This document shows positions 1 to 7,899 of a DNA stretch of 49,914 bases, one piece after another (position 1 is the first letter of the stretch; each line of letters opens with the position of its first letter). The notes under the pieces were generated by a model, which was not told the origin of the DNA, did no database searches, and was given only the letters and a program-made list of their open reading frames with translations. Position numbers and translations under genes: made by a program. This DNA is from Mesorhizobium sp. (GTDB taxonomy: Bacteria > Pseudomonadota > Alphaproteobacteria > Rhizobiales > Rhizobiaceae): positions 96,511 to 146,424 of the forward strand of contig SAQG01000015.1 in assembly GCA_004020315.1 (NCBI GenBank), written 5' to 3'.

Positions 1-3000
1 CACATGAACAGGCTCGCCGCAGACCGCTCGACCCTGTCCAAGGCGCTCGAAGACGACCTCGCCAAATTGGCGGAAAGCCGGTCGAGCATCGACGGGCTGG
101 TTGCCGGCCAGGTCGAGAAGCTGGCCGAAGGCCGCGACATCCTCAGACGCGCGTTAGAAGCAGACATCAATACCATCAAGGGCGTCGTCGCCGACCAATC
201 CCAGCAGCTGACCGACAATCGCGCAGAGTTTGCGCGGGCGCTGGAGGCTGATCTTGGCAGCGTCAACGGTCTTGTAAACAGCCACGCCGAGAAGCTCATC
301 CAGGACCGCTCGATCCTGTCCAAGGCACTTGAAGACGATCTCGCCAAGCTGGCGGAAAGCCGGTCGAGCATCGACGGGCTGGTTGCCGGCCAGGTCGAGA
401 AACTGGCAGAAGGCCGCGACATCCTCAGACGTGCGCTGGAAGCAGACCTGCAGAAAATTGCAGCGAGCCGCAGCGACATAGACGACATCATCGCCGGGCA
501 CGTCGGCAAGCTGGCCGAAGGCCGCGACGCGCTGACCCGTGCGCTGGAGGACGATCTCTCCAAGCTCGCCGATACCCGCAAGGAAGTCGACCGTTCCCTG
601 TCCGGCCATATCGACCAGATCGCCGCGAGAAGCACCGACATCTCGGACGCCATTGCCGCCGACGTGGAAAAGATCGAGCAGGCGTTCAGCCGCCAGACCG
701 GCATCATCGAGGAGCGCGCCGGAACCATGGAGCGTGCGCTGTCGACCGGTGTCGACAACGTCCGCAGCGTGCTCGAAAAGAGCGCCGTCTTCGTTGCGGG
801 AGCGCTGCGTGAAAAGGTCATGGAAGTCACCAGCGCTCTGCATGAGCAGGCAGGCGCGGTTTTCAGCGACGCCGATCGCAAGATCGCCGAACGTGCGGAG
901 CAGACCTCTGCTGCCCTGCTCGCCAGGGCGGAGGATATCGCGCGCACCTTCGAGGAAGCGGATCGTCGTCTCGCCGCACGTGCCGAAGACACGTCGAGCG
1001 CGCTCATTGCCCGGGCCGAGGACACATCGAGCGCAATCATGGCCCGCGTCGACGACACCTCGAACTCGTTGCTGGTGCGCGCCCAGGAAACGGCCGACCA
1101 GCTGGCTGCCCGTGCCAGCGAGATCGCCGGTACATTCGATGCGGCGGACCAGAAGCTGGTTGCCCGCGCGGTCGAAACGGCGCAGTCGCTGGCGGCACGC
1201 GCCGGCGACATCCTGCGCAATTTCGAAGGCGCCGACGAACGGCTCAGCGTGCGCATCGGCGAATCGGCCGAAGCGCTCGCAGCGCGGGCATCGGACCTTG
1301 GCCGCATTTTCGATGCCGCCGACCAGCAGCTGATCTCGCGCATCGCCGAAGGTTCGGAAGCGCTGTCGGCCCGCGCGTCCGAGATCGGCCGTATCTTCGA
1401 TGAGGCGGATCACCGTCTGGTGTCCCGTATCGCCGACAGCACTTCGACGATCGGAGAACATGCCGACAACATCGTCGGGGCCTTCGCCAGCACCGAGCAG
1501 CGGGTTGCCGAGCGTGCAAGGCAGACCGGGCAGGAACTGTCCGTCCACGCCCGTGAAATCGAGCAGGCGCTCGCCGGCGCCGACGAGCGCCTGGCCTCCA
1601 GCGCGGCGGCGGCGGCGGCTCGCGTCGAGGAGCAGGTTGCCGGCGTCGAGAACCGTCTCGTCTCCACCACCGAGACGATAGGCCAGAAGCTCAACGAGCA
1701 GGTTTCGACCGCTGAGGCGCAACTCATTTCGCGCGCCAACGCGATCGCCGAAACCTTCACTGCGGTCGGCCAGCATATCGGCCAGAGCACCAACGACGCG
1801 GCGAAGACCATCGGCACCAACACCCGCGAGCTCAACACCATGCTTGCGGCACGTTCGGCCGAGATCTCGAAAATCCTCGACGAAACGGCTCGGCCTCTGG
1901 TCGAGCGTTTCGCCCAGGGCGGCTCGGAGCTGCAAAAGAGCATGGAACAGGTGACCGAACGCGCCACCGAGAAGCTGCGCAGCGAAAACGCCGCCTTGGT
2001 CGACGCGCTCGCCAGCCGCACGGCCGAAACATTGTCGGCCGTCGAAGGGGCGCGCTCCACGCTTGCCGACAGCGTCGCCGATCTCATCGGCCGCATGAGC
2101 ACCTCCAGCGCACAGCTCGGTCAGTTGATCGAACAGGCGGCGGCCAATCTCGGCCAGGTCGACGAACGCCTGACCGGCAGCACGCAAAGCTTTGCGGCGA
2201 CAACGGAAAAGGCCGCACAGACCTTCGCCAGCTCGGCGCGCCTAGTCGATTCGAACACGACACGGCTTACCGAGCTGTCATCCTCGACCTTGCGCGAGGT
2301 TGCCTCGATCGCCACCAAGTTCGACGAGCACAGCCGATTGCTGTCCAGTGCCTCGGACCTGTTGAGCTCGGCCCAGAGCAACCTCGAACACACGTTGGAA
2401 AGGCAGTCGTCGCTGGAGGACCTCGCCGTAGGCCTGGTCAAGAAGTCGGAGGATCTCGAAAAAGTCATGCGCTCGTTCGAGGATCTGGTCGGCCAGACGT
2501 TGCAGAACGCCGAAGGCAAGACGCTGGAGTCGGCAGACAAGATCCGTACCGCCATTGCCGACGTCGTCGATTCGGCAACGAAGCGCTTCGCCGACGCGAC
2601 CGAGGAGATGCGACGCACCGCCAGCTCGATCAAGAGCGAGCTCGACCTCACCCGCGCCGAGCTCAAGAAGGGCGTCATCGAGATGCCGGAAGAGGCAAAG
2701 GAATCGACCACGGCCATCCGCCGCGCCGTTTCCGAGCAGATCAACGCGCTGAAGGAACTTTCGGATATCGTTGCGAAATCGGGGCGCAGCACCGACTCGT
2801 CAGAGCCGCGCAACCTGCGTCCGGCACCGCAAGCGCCTGCCGCGCGCGCCACTGAGCCGCTGCGCCGTCCTCCGGCACCGGAACCCCGTGCCCCGCAGGC
2901 GCCATCGGGTGACACCGCACTGCGCGGCACGCTCGACCTGGAACGCCCGGCGGAGACGGCGCCGCGCCAGCGCGACCCCAATGGCCGTACGCCGCAGGGC

Positions 3001-3450
3001 GGCTGGGTGCGCGATCTCTTGACCGGAGCGTCACGCGAAGAGGCCGCCAAGCCCGCGGCACCTTCGGAAGCGCCACGCTCGGCACCTGCCCAGCGCTCGC
3101 CGCTTCACGTCGTGGAGTCGCTCAACTCGCTTTCCGTCGACATCGCCCGCGCCATCGATCACGACGCCTCGATCGAACTGTGGAACCGCTATCGGCGCGG
3201 CGAGCGTGACGTGTTCACGCGGCGTCTCTACACGCTTAAGGGCCAGCAGACTTTCGACGAGATCCGCCGCAAATATCAGATGGAGGCGGAATTCCGTGCC
3301 GCCGTCGACCGTTACTGCGACGATTTCGAAAAGCTGCTCAAGGACGTGTCGCGCAACGACCGCGACAACATGATGGCGCAAACCTACCTGACGTCGGACA
3401 CCGGCAAGGTCTACACGATGCTTGCCCACGCCAGTGGCCGCCTGCATTGA
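1..3450 (+). CDS. GPR/RgsE-like polar growth coiled-coil protein, C-terminal part (5' truncated by window edge)
   Basis: The reading frame is open from the first base, so the true start lies upstream; about 1,149 residues are visible. The sequence is almost entirely amphipathic helix built from degenerate repeats rich in Ala, Glu, Asp, Arg and Ser, of the kind annotated as apolipoprotein or kinesin-like. Near residues 920-1020 it turns Pro/Ala/Arg-rich and disordered, then ends in a compact domain of about 110 residues beginning VVESLNSLSVDIARAIDHD. This architecture matches the very large growth pole ring protein of Agrobacterium (GPR, about 2,100 residues) and RgsE of Sinorhizobium, which organise unipolar cell-wall growth. 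The family name is recalled knowledge and the assignment rests on architecture and taxon. No membrane segment is visible in the part seen. A strong hairpin terminator follows 21 bp after the stop. A generic cytoskeletal coiled-coil protein is the alternative. Confidence 0.72.
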   Translation, partial: HMNRLAADRSTLSKALEDDLAKLAESRSSIDGLVAGQVEKLAEGRDILRRALEADINTIKGVVADQSQQLTDNRAEFARALEADLGSVNGLVNSHAEKLIQDRSILSKALEDDLAKLAESRSSIDGLVAGQVEKLAEGRDILRRALEADLQKIAASRSDIDDIIAGHVGKLAEGRDALTRALEDDLSKLADTRKEVDRSLSGHIDQIAARSTDISDAIAADVEKIEQAFSRQTGIIEERAGTMERALSTGVDNVRSVLEKSAVFVAGALREKVMEVTSALHEQAGAVFSDADRKIAERAEQTSAALLARAEDIARTFEEADRRLAARAEDTSSALIARAEDTSSAIMARVDDTSNSLLVRAQETADQLAARASEIAGTFDAADQKLVARAVETAQSLAARAGDILRNFEGADERLSVRIGESAEALAARASDLGRIFDAADQQLISRIAEGSEALSARASEIGRIFDEADHRLVSRIADSTSTIGEHADNIVGAFASTEQRVAERARQTGQELSVHAREIEQALAGADERLASSAAAAAARVEEQVAGVENRLVSTTETIGQKLNEQVSTAEAQLISRANAIAETFTAVGQHIGQSTNDAAKTIGTNTRELNTMLAARSAEISKILDETARPLVERFAQGGSELQKSMEQVTERATEKLRSENAALVDALASRTAETLSAVEGARSTLADSVADLIGRMSTSSAQLGQLIEQAAANLGQVDERLTGSTQSFAATTEKAAQTFASSARLVDSNTTRLTELSSSTLREVASIATKFDEHSRLLSSASDLLSSAQSNLEHTLERQSSLEDLAVGLVKKSEDLEKVMRSFEDLVGQTLQNAEGKTLESADKIRTAIADVVDSATKRFADATEEMRRTASSIKSELDLTRAELKKGVIEMPEEAKESTTAIRRAVSEQINALKELSDIVAKSGRSTDSSEPRNLRPAPQAPAARATEPLRRPPAPEPRAPQAPSGDTALRGTLDLERPAETAPRQRDPNGRTPQGGWVRDLLTGASREEAAKPAAPSEAPRSAPAQRSPLHVVESLNSLSVDIARAIDHDASIELWNRYRRGERDVFTRRLYTLKGQQTFDEIRRKYQMEAEFRAAVDRYCDDFEKLLKDVSRNDRDNMMAQTYLTSDTGKVYTMLAHASGRLH
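22..450 (+). repeat. Near-identical 147-bp direct repeat inside the coiled-coil gene
   Basis: Bases 22-168 and 304-450 are nearly the same sequence, offset by 282 bp (94 codons). The encoded 49-residue segments differ by one visible residue (Thr versus Ile in DRSTLSKAL / DRSILSKAL). Most of the few base differences are silent. The surrounding repeats of the gene are much more diverged, so this pair looks like a recent duplication or a gene-conversion tract. Confidence 0.9.
1135..1569 (+). repeat. Five consecutive 29-residue (87-bp) helical repeats
   Basis: Five back-to-back units of exactly 29 residues can be aligned, each starting Phe-(Asp/Glu/Ala) and following the pattern F-x-x-A-D-x-x-L-x-x-R, then L-x-A-R-A-x-x-I. 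They begin FDAADQKL, FEGADERL, FDAADQQL, FDEADHRL and FASTEQRV. Closer to the N-terminal side of the visible part, related units that start ALEDD or ALEAD are 29 or 36 residues long, that is, they differ by exactly one heptad. Confidence 0.85.
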
Positions 3451-3471
3451 TCAGACGACAGGACCAAAAGC

Positions 3472-3499
3472 AAAAAGGCGGGAAACTTCCTGCCTTTTT
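3472..3499 (+). terminator. Rho-independent terminator after the coiled-coil gene
   Basis: An 11-bp stem (AAAAAGGCGGG with CCTGCCTTTTT, one G-T wobble) closes a 6-base loop and ends in a run of five T. It starts 21 bp after the TGA stop. The A-run on the 5' side and T-run on the 3' side mean it could also stop leftward transcription from the lipoprotein gene at 3689. Confidence 0.85.
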
Positions 3500-3548
3500 C
3501 ATGTCCATCTGCAAGTTCTGCTGCGATCGGGAGGCTTGCGCTTCTTAG

Positions 3549-3631
3549 ACCATGATCCCGAAACCGTCGGTTCGGATAGATCGTGATCAAACACGAAAAT
3601 AGAGCCTCATCCCGATTCGGAACCGGCTCTT
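3549..3631. repeat. Intergenic palindromic repeat, CATGATCCCGAA type
   Basis: The region contains CATGATCCCGAAACCG followed by GGTTCGG and a GATCGTGATCAAAC-like tail, and then a second small hairpin with arms AGAGCC (3601-3606) and GGCTCT (3625-3630). The same CATGATCCCGAA start recurs at 27232. Elements of this form are frequent between genes in Mesorhizobium (recalled knowledge). This copy looks degenerate. Confidence 0.55.
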
Positions 3632-3688
3632 AATGCATGGCGCCCAAAGCATGCCTTGTCGCAAGAATCCGTTCAGGCGCGACGCGCT

Positions 3689-4315
3689 TTAGATCACCGA
3701 ATCGGTCCAGCGGACGATGTCCTTGGCGGCATCGCCGAACGCCCTGTCGAGCGCGTCGACATAGGCCTGGTTGCCGCTGCCCGAGACAGGCGCGGTCGCG
3801 TTGAAGCTCTTGGAGGCGCGCACCTCGCCGTTGCGATCGTTCAATATCCGCACGAATAGCTCGACCTCGGCATGTTCGCCGCCGTCGACCCGGACTTCGA
3901 AGGAACGAACCTCGACGATCACCTGGTAGTCGATCGCCAGCCCCTCGCCCGGCTTGCCGACGCCGGCGAAGCTGCCCGAGCGCTGGAATGTCTCGGCCAG
4001 CCGCGCCTGTACGATCAGCGGCAGCCGATCGGCCCATTGCGCGCCTTTGAGGTACTGGATCGAACGCACGGACGGCTTGATGACGATGTTCTGGCTGTCC
4101 AGCGCCTTGAGCGCCGAAGGCTGGGCGATGAGGATCTGCCTGCGGCTGCGACCGCGCGCATCGAGCGACGGCGCCGACAGTTCGAATGTGTCCAGAGGCG
4201 CCGGCCCGCCGCCCGGCAAAAACGCGCAACCGGCTAGCGAAAGCGCAAGCAATGCCACACCCGCTTTGAGCCCGCTCGATCTGACCCCGCCCAATTTAAG
4301 CACGACCGACTTCAC
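3689..4315 (-). CDS. ABC-type transport auxiliary lipoprotein (PqiC/LptE-like ABC_trans_aux family)
   Basis: The product is a small lipoprotein, with a hydrophobic signal ending in lipobox LSLAGC, expected to be lipidated on Cys and sent to the outer membrane. The mature part (DTFELSAPS, then SIQYLKGAQWADRLPLIVQARL) follows the pattern of the ABC_trans_aux family, the lipoprotein partner of MCE/Mla-type transporters. It is the last gene of the leftward mlaEFD-like operon, 88 bp after MlaD with this start. I prefer the GTG at 4315, which has GGGGAT about 7 bases upstream and gives a normal 30-residue signal. An in-frame ATG at 4357 would give an unusually long 44-residue leader. It probably passes lipid between the MlaD needle and the outer membrane (inference). 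Confidence 0.82.
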   Translation of the reverse strand: MKSVVLKLGGVRSSGLKAGVALLALSLAGCAFLPGGGPAPLDTFELSAPSLDARGRSRRQILIAQPSALKALDSQNIVIKPSVRSIQYLKGAQWADRLPLIVQARLAETFQRSGSFAGVGKPGEGLAIDYQVIVEVRSFEVRVDGGEHAEVELFVRILNDRNGEVRASKSFNATAPVSGSGNQAYVDALDRAFGDAAKDIVRWTDSVI

Positions 4316-4403
4316 ACGCGATCCCCATTGTCCCCGAATCGTATGAGCAAATCGCATCCGCCGCGCACTTGCCTGCTGTTCTTGGGGCGGGCGAAAGCCG
4401 AAG

Positions 4404-5777
4404 TCAACGCCGCACCCGGCCGTCGAATTGCCGAACCTCGCCTTCGCCGCCTGACAGGATCCGCTGCGGATTGCGGCTGAGATCCGTCACCGCCTCTTCG
4501 ATGCGGCTGATCGAACGGCGGCTGTCCTGGACCAGCGCTTCGACGTTCTGCAGGCCCTGGCCGGAGAATCGCGCCAGATTGTCGGTGATGGTGCCAAGGC
4601 GGGCGTTCAGCGTGTCGGCGACCTGCTTGAAGGATTTCAGCGTGTTCCTGGCATCGGATATCATGCCGTCGGCTTGGCCTGAGCCGAGCAATGTGTCGAC
4701 CTTGGCAAGGATGCCGTCGACGCGCACCGAAGCGTCGTTGAGACGCTCCGCGAGTTGCTGCGCGTCCTTGATCGTTTGGTCGATATCGTCGGCCCGGTTG
4801 GCGAATTTGTTGGTCACCTTGGCGATGTCGGCGGCGGCCTCGTTGGCGTTTTCGCTGGCCTTCTGGATGTTGGCCAGCGCGGTGCGGACCTGTGCCGGAT
4901 CGATGCCGTCGAGAACGCCGTCGACTTTGGCCAGCGTGCCCTGCGTCTTTTGGGCGAAATCGTTGATCGATCCCACCGCGGCGTCGACATTCCTGACGAC
5001 CGTGTCGAACTGCTTGCTGGTTTCCTTCAGGTTCTTTGTCACCGTATCGACGTTGGCGACAATGCTCTTGATCTGATCCTTGTCGACGGCGTTGAGCAGC
5101 CCTTCCGCCGCCTTCAACGTGCCGTCAAGCTTGCCCGAGACGCCCCTCAATTCGTCCGACAGCGAACTGACGCTGGCGAGGAATTTGTCGATGCCGTCGG
5201 AATTCTTGGCCAGCGCATCGGAGAAAGTCTGCACGTTGTTGACGGTCTGCGTCAGCGGCCCGCGAACGTCCCTGGTGAAGCCTTCGAGCTGGGAGAGAAC
5301 CGTATCGGCGCGGGTGAAGATGTTCTGCGCCGTCTGCAACAGGTTGGTGACCGCCGACGGGTTGGCGACGATCTCGGCGACGCGGCCCTCCTGCTCCGCC
5401 TGGTCGAGAAGCTTCACTTCCTTGGGGTCGGCGCCCTTGAGTTCGATATTGGCCTGACCGGTGAGGCCAGCAAGGCCGATATCGGCCTGCGTCGACTTGG
5501 TGATCGGCGTCATGCGGTCTATTTCGGCGTCGGCTATGGCGGCGGTCGGATTGTCGACGTCGATATAGACGCGCCTGACGTCACCCACCTTGACGCCATT
5601 GAACAGCACGAAGCTACCGCGGCCGAGGCCGGAAGCCGATCCCGGAATGCGCACCCGCAGCATCGCCGTTTCGCCCCTGTCGCCGATCGCGGCCGTCCAA
5701 TAGACGAACGCGAATGCTGCCAGGATCGCGGCTAGCGTGAAAATGCCGACAATGACGTAGTTGGCTCTGGTTTCCAT
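4404..5777 (-). CDS. mlaD: MCE-domain lipid-binding protein MlaD-type
   Basis: This 457-residue protein has one N-terminal membrane anchor (about residues 6-28, VIVGIFTLAAILAAFAFVYW). An MCE domain follows, visible in GSASGLGRGSFVLFNGVKVGDVRRVYID at residues 46-73. A long helical tail comes next, rich in phrases such as DKFLASVSSLSDELRG and NVDAAVGSINDF. In this family the MCE domain forms a hexameric ring in the periplasm that binds phospholipid. The long coiled tail is typical of needle-forming MCE proteins rather than of the short E. coli MlaD. It lies 14 bp downstream of the ATPase gene in the same operon. Confidence 0.9.
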   Translation of the reverse strand: METRANYVIVGIFTLAAILAAFAFVYWTAAIGDRGETAMLRVRIPGSASGLGRGSFVLFNGVKVGDVRRVYIDVDNPTAAIADAEIDRMTPITKSTQADIGLAGLTGQANIELKGADPKEVKLLDQAEQEGRVAEIVANPSAVTNLLQTAQNIFTRADTVLSQLEGFTRDVRGPLTQTVNNVQTFSDALAKNSDGIDKFLASVSSLSDELRGVSGKLDGTLKAAEGLLNAVDKDQIKSIVANVDTVTKNLKETSKQFDTVVRNVDAAVGSINDFAQKTQGTLAKVDGVLDGIDPAQVRTALANIQKASENANEAAADIAKVTNKFANRADDIDQTIKDAQQLAERLNDASVRVDGILAKVDTLLGSGQADGMISDARNTLKSFKQVADTLNARLGTITDNLARFSGQGLQNVEALVQDSRRSISRIEEAVTDLSRNPQRILSGGEGEVRQFDGRVRR

Positions 5778-5791
5778 TTACCCACTTATGG

Positions 5792-6610
5792 CTATGCGCG
5801 CGCCGCAAGATCAAGTTGCCGCGCACGTTTTCCGCGAAAATAGGATTTCACCCAGGGTTCTTCGCTTTTGAGCATGTCATCGATCGTGCCTTCGACCAGC
5901 ACCTTCTTGTTGCCGAGCACGGCCACCCGATCACAAGCGGTGAACAGCGTGTCGAGATCGTGCGTGACCATATACACGGTCAGATCCATCGTATCGCGCA
6001 GCTTGACGACCAGCTCGTCGAACTCGGCCGCGCTGATCGGATCGAGGCCTGATGTCGGTTCGTCCAGGAAGACGATGTCGGGGTCGAGCGCCAGCGCGCG
6101 CGCCAGCGCCGCACGCTTGATCATGCCGCCGGAAAGCTCGGACGGGAATTTCTGCGCCGCATCCGGCGGCAACCCGACCAGTTCGACCTTGAGCATCGCC
6201 AGCTCGTCCATCAGCTTTTTCGGAAGATCGAGGTATTCGCGCATCGGCACCTGCACGTTTTCGAGAACCGTGAGCGCCGAAAACAGCGCGCCGTGCTGAA
6301 AGAGGACGCCAAGGCGCATGTCGAGGCGAAGACGCTCCTTCTCGCTCGCCTTTTCGACATCGACGCCGAACAGCTTGATCGTTCCCGACTGTTTGCGCAC
6401 CAGGCCAAGGATGGTGCGCAGGAGAACAGATTTGCCCGCACCGGAGGCCCCGACGAAGCCGAGAATTTCGCCGCGCCGGATATGGAGCGACAATTTGTCG
6501 AGAATGACCTTGTCGGCGAAGGAGACGGTGATGTCGTGCGCGGAAAGCACGATCTCGTCCTCTTCGGCCCTTTCCGTCGTCCTGGTCGGCTTTGTGCCCA
6601 GCAGCGCCAT
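5792..6610 (-). CDS. mlaF: Mla-type phospholipid ABC transporter ATP-binding protein
   Basis: The 272-residue protein is a complete ABC ATPase, with Walker A GASGAGKS (residues 54-61), signature LSGGMIKRA (about 159-167), Walker B DIVFLDEP (about 178-185) and switch His in MVTHDLD. The sequence LSGGMIKRAALARAL with QHGALFSALTVLENV is characteristic of the MlaF/Ttg2A subfamily. It should energise the MlaE permease for inner-membrane lipid movement. Its ATG is 1 bp past the stop of the permease gene, so translational coupling is likely. Confidence 0.93.
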   Translation of the reverse strand: MALLGTKPTRTTERAEEDEIVLSAHDITVSFADKVILDKLSLHIRRGEILGFVGASGAGKSVLLRTILGLVRKQSGTIKLFGVDVEKASEKERLRLDMRLGVLFQHGALFSALTVLENVQVPMREYLDLPKKLMDELAMLKVELVGLPPDAAQKFPSELSGGMIKRAALARALALDPDIVFLDEPTSGLDPISAAEFDELVVKLRDTMDLTVYMVTHDLDTLFTACDRVAVLGNKKVLVEGTIDDMLKSEEPWVKSYFRGKRARQLDLAARA

Positions 6611-6611
6611 G

Positions 6612-7799
6612 TCAGAACTCGATCGCTGCGTAGAACATGGCGAAAAGCCCGTCGAGGATGATCACCACAAAGATCGACTTCACCACTGAAGCAGTCACGT
6701 GCTGCCCGAGCGATTCGGCGCTGCCGCCGACCTTCATGCCTTCGACGGAGGCGATCGTGCCGATGATCATAGCCATGAACGGCGCCTTGATCAGACCGGC
6801 AAAGATGGTGCTGAGATCGATGGCAACGCGCAGGCGGTCGATGAACGCCGCCGGTGCGATGTCGGAGTAGAGCCATGCGGCCAGGATGCCGCCGCCGAGT
6901 GCCGCGAAATTGGCAATGATCGTCAGGCAAGGCAGTGCGATCACCAGCGCGACCAGCCGCGGAAAAACCAGCACCCCGATTGGATTGAGCCCGATGACCT
7001 TCAGCGCGTCGACCTCCTCGCGCATTTTCATCGAGCCGATTTCAGCTGTAATGGCGCTGCCCGAACGGCCGGCGATCATGATCGCGGTCATCAGCACGCC
7101 GAGCTCGCGCAGGATCAGCACGCCGACCAGGTCGACGACAAAGATATCGGCGCCGAAATAGCTGAGCTGATAGGCGCCTTGCTGGGCGACGATCGCCCCG
7201 ACGATGGCCGACATCAGCACGACCACCGGGATGGCGCCGACGCCCATGCGGTCCATCTGGTTGAAGATCGCCGCCGGGTTGACCGCATGGCCGCGGCCAA
7301 GCTTCATCTGCGCGCCGCGTATGGTGGCGCCCAGGATGTTCATCGAGGCCAGGAAATCGTCACGCATCTCGTAGACGCGCCGGCCAACCGCCTCGAGCGC
7401 CCGAATGACGATATTCGGCGGCCTAACAATGCCGGAATCAGGTTCGCGTCGAACGGCGTCACCGACGGCGCCGAGCAGGATCGAGGCAATCTCGCTTTGC
7501 CCCTGGATCGTGATTTCCACACCCTTCTTTTCGAAGGCGCTAACCAGACGGTCGATCACCCAGGCCCCGGCGGTATCCATCTTCTCGATATGCGAGAGGT
7601 CGAGCGCCAGCGTCTGAAAGCCGCTGCGTTGCTCGATCTTGCGCATCTCGGCATCGACCAGCGCCACGGTGCGCGTCGTCCAGGTCCCGGAGAAAGCGCA
7701 GCCGAGAACGCCGCCCTCCTCGCCGACCACAACGCGCGGCTGGTGGTCGGCCTCCTTGGCGGTCGTGCCGCTTGCGTCGCGTTTGCGGATCGTCAACAT
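6612..7799 (-). CDS. mlaE: MlaE-type ABC permease with fused N-terminal STAS domain
   Basis: The product (395 residues) begins with a STAS domain of about 110 residues (SHIEKMDTAGAWVIDRLV is the STAS core). This corresponds to MlaB, a separate protein in E. coli. A MlaE permease domain follows, with motif MIAGRSGSAITAEIGSMKMREEVDAL and several membrane segments. I place the start at the ATG at 7799, preceded by AGGA at a proper distance. A longer upstream reading frame to 7994 would run into the divergent epimerase gene. It is the first gene of the operon, and the 100-bp gap to the divergent gene at 7900 should hold both promoters. Confidence 0.92.
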   Translation of the reverse strand: MLTIRKRDASGTTAKEADHQPRVVVGEEGGVLGCAFSGTWTTRTVALVDAEMRKIEQRSGFQTLALDLSHIEKMDTAGAWVIDRLVSAFEKKGVEITIQGQSEIASILLGAVGDAVRREPDSGIVRPPNIVIRALEAVGRRVYEMRDDFLASMNILGATIRGAQMKLGRGHAVNPAAIFNQMDRMGVGAIPVVVLMSAIVGAIVAQQGAYQLSYFGADIFVVDLVGVLILRELGVLMTAIMIAGRSGSAITAEIGSMKMREEVDALKVIGLNPIGVLVFPRLVALVIALPCLTIIANFAALGGGILAAWLYSDIAPAAFIDRLRVAIDLSTIFAGLIKAPFMAMIIGTIASVEGMKVGGSAESLGQHVTASVVKSIFVVIILDGLFAMFYAAIEF

Positions 7800-7899
7800 G
7801 GCGTCCTGTTTAGCCTGACGGGCCAATCTGTTTACCCTGACAGAACCCACCTGTCGATTTGCCGACAAGCTTGTTGTCGCACAGCCGGAGCAGAAAAAT

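Noticed and set aside
154..2187. Long leftward open frame (677 codons) opposite the coiled-coil gene
   Set aside because: It mirrors the repeat-rich coding strand in GC-rich DNA, lacks any recognisable domain and begins and ends inside the real gene. It is an antisense shadow.
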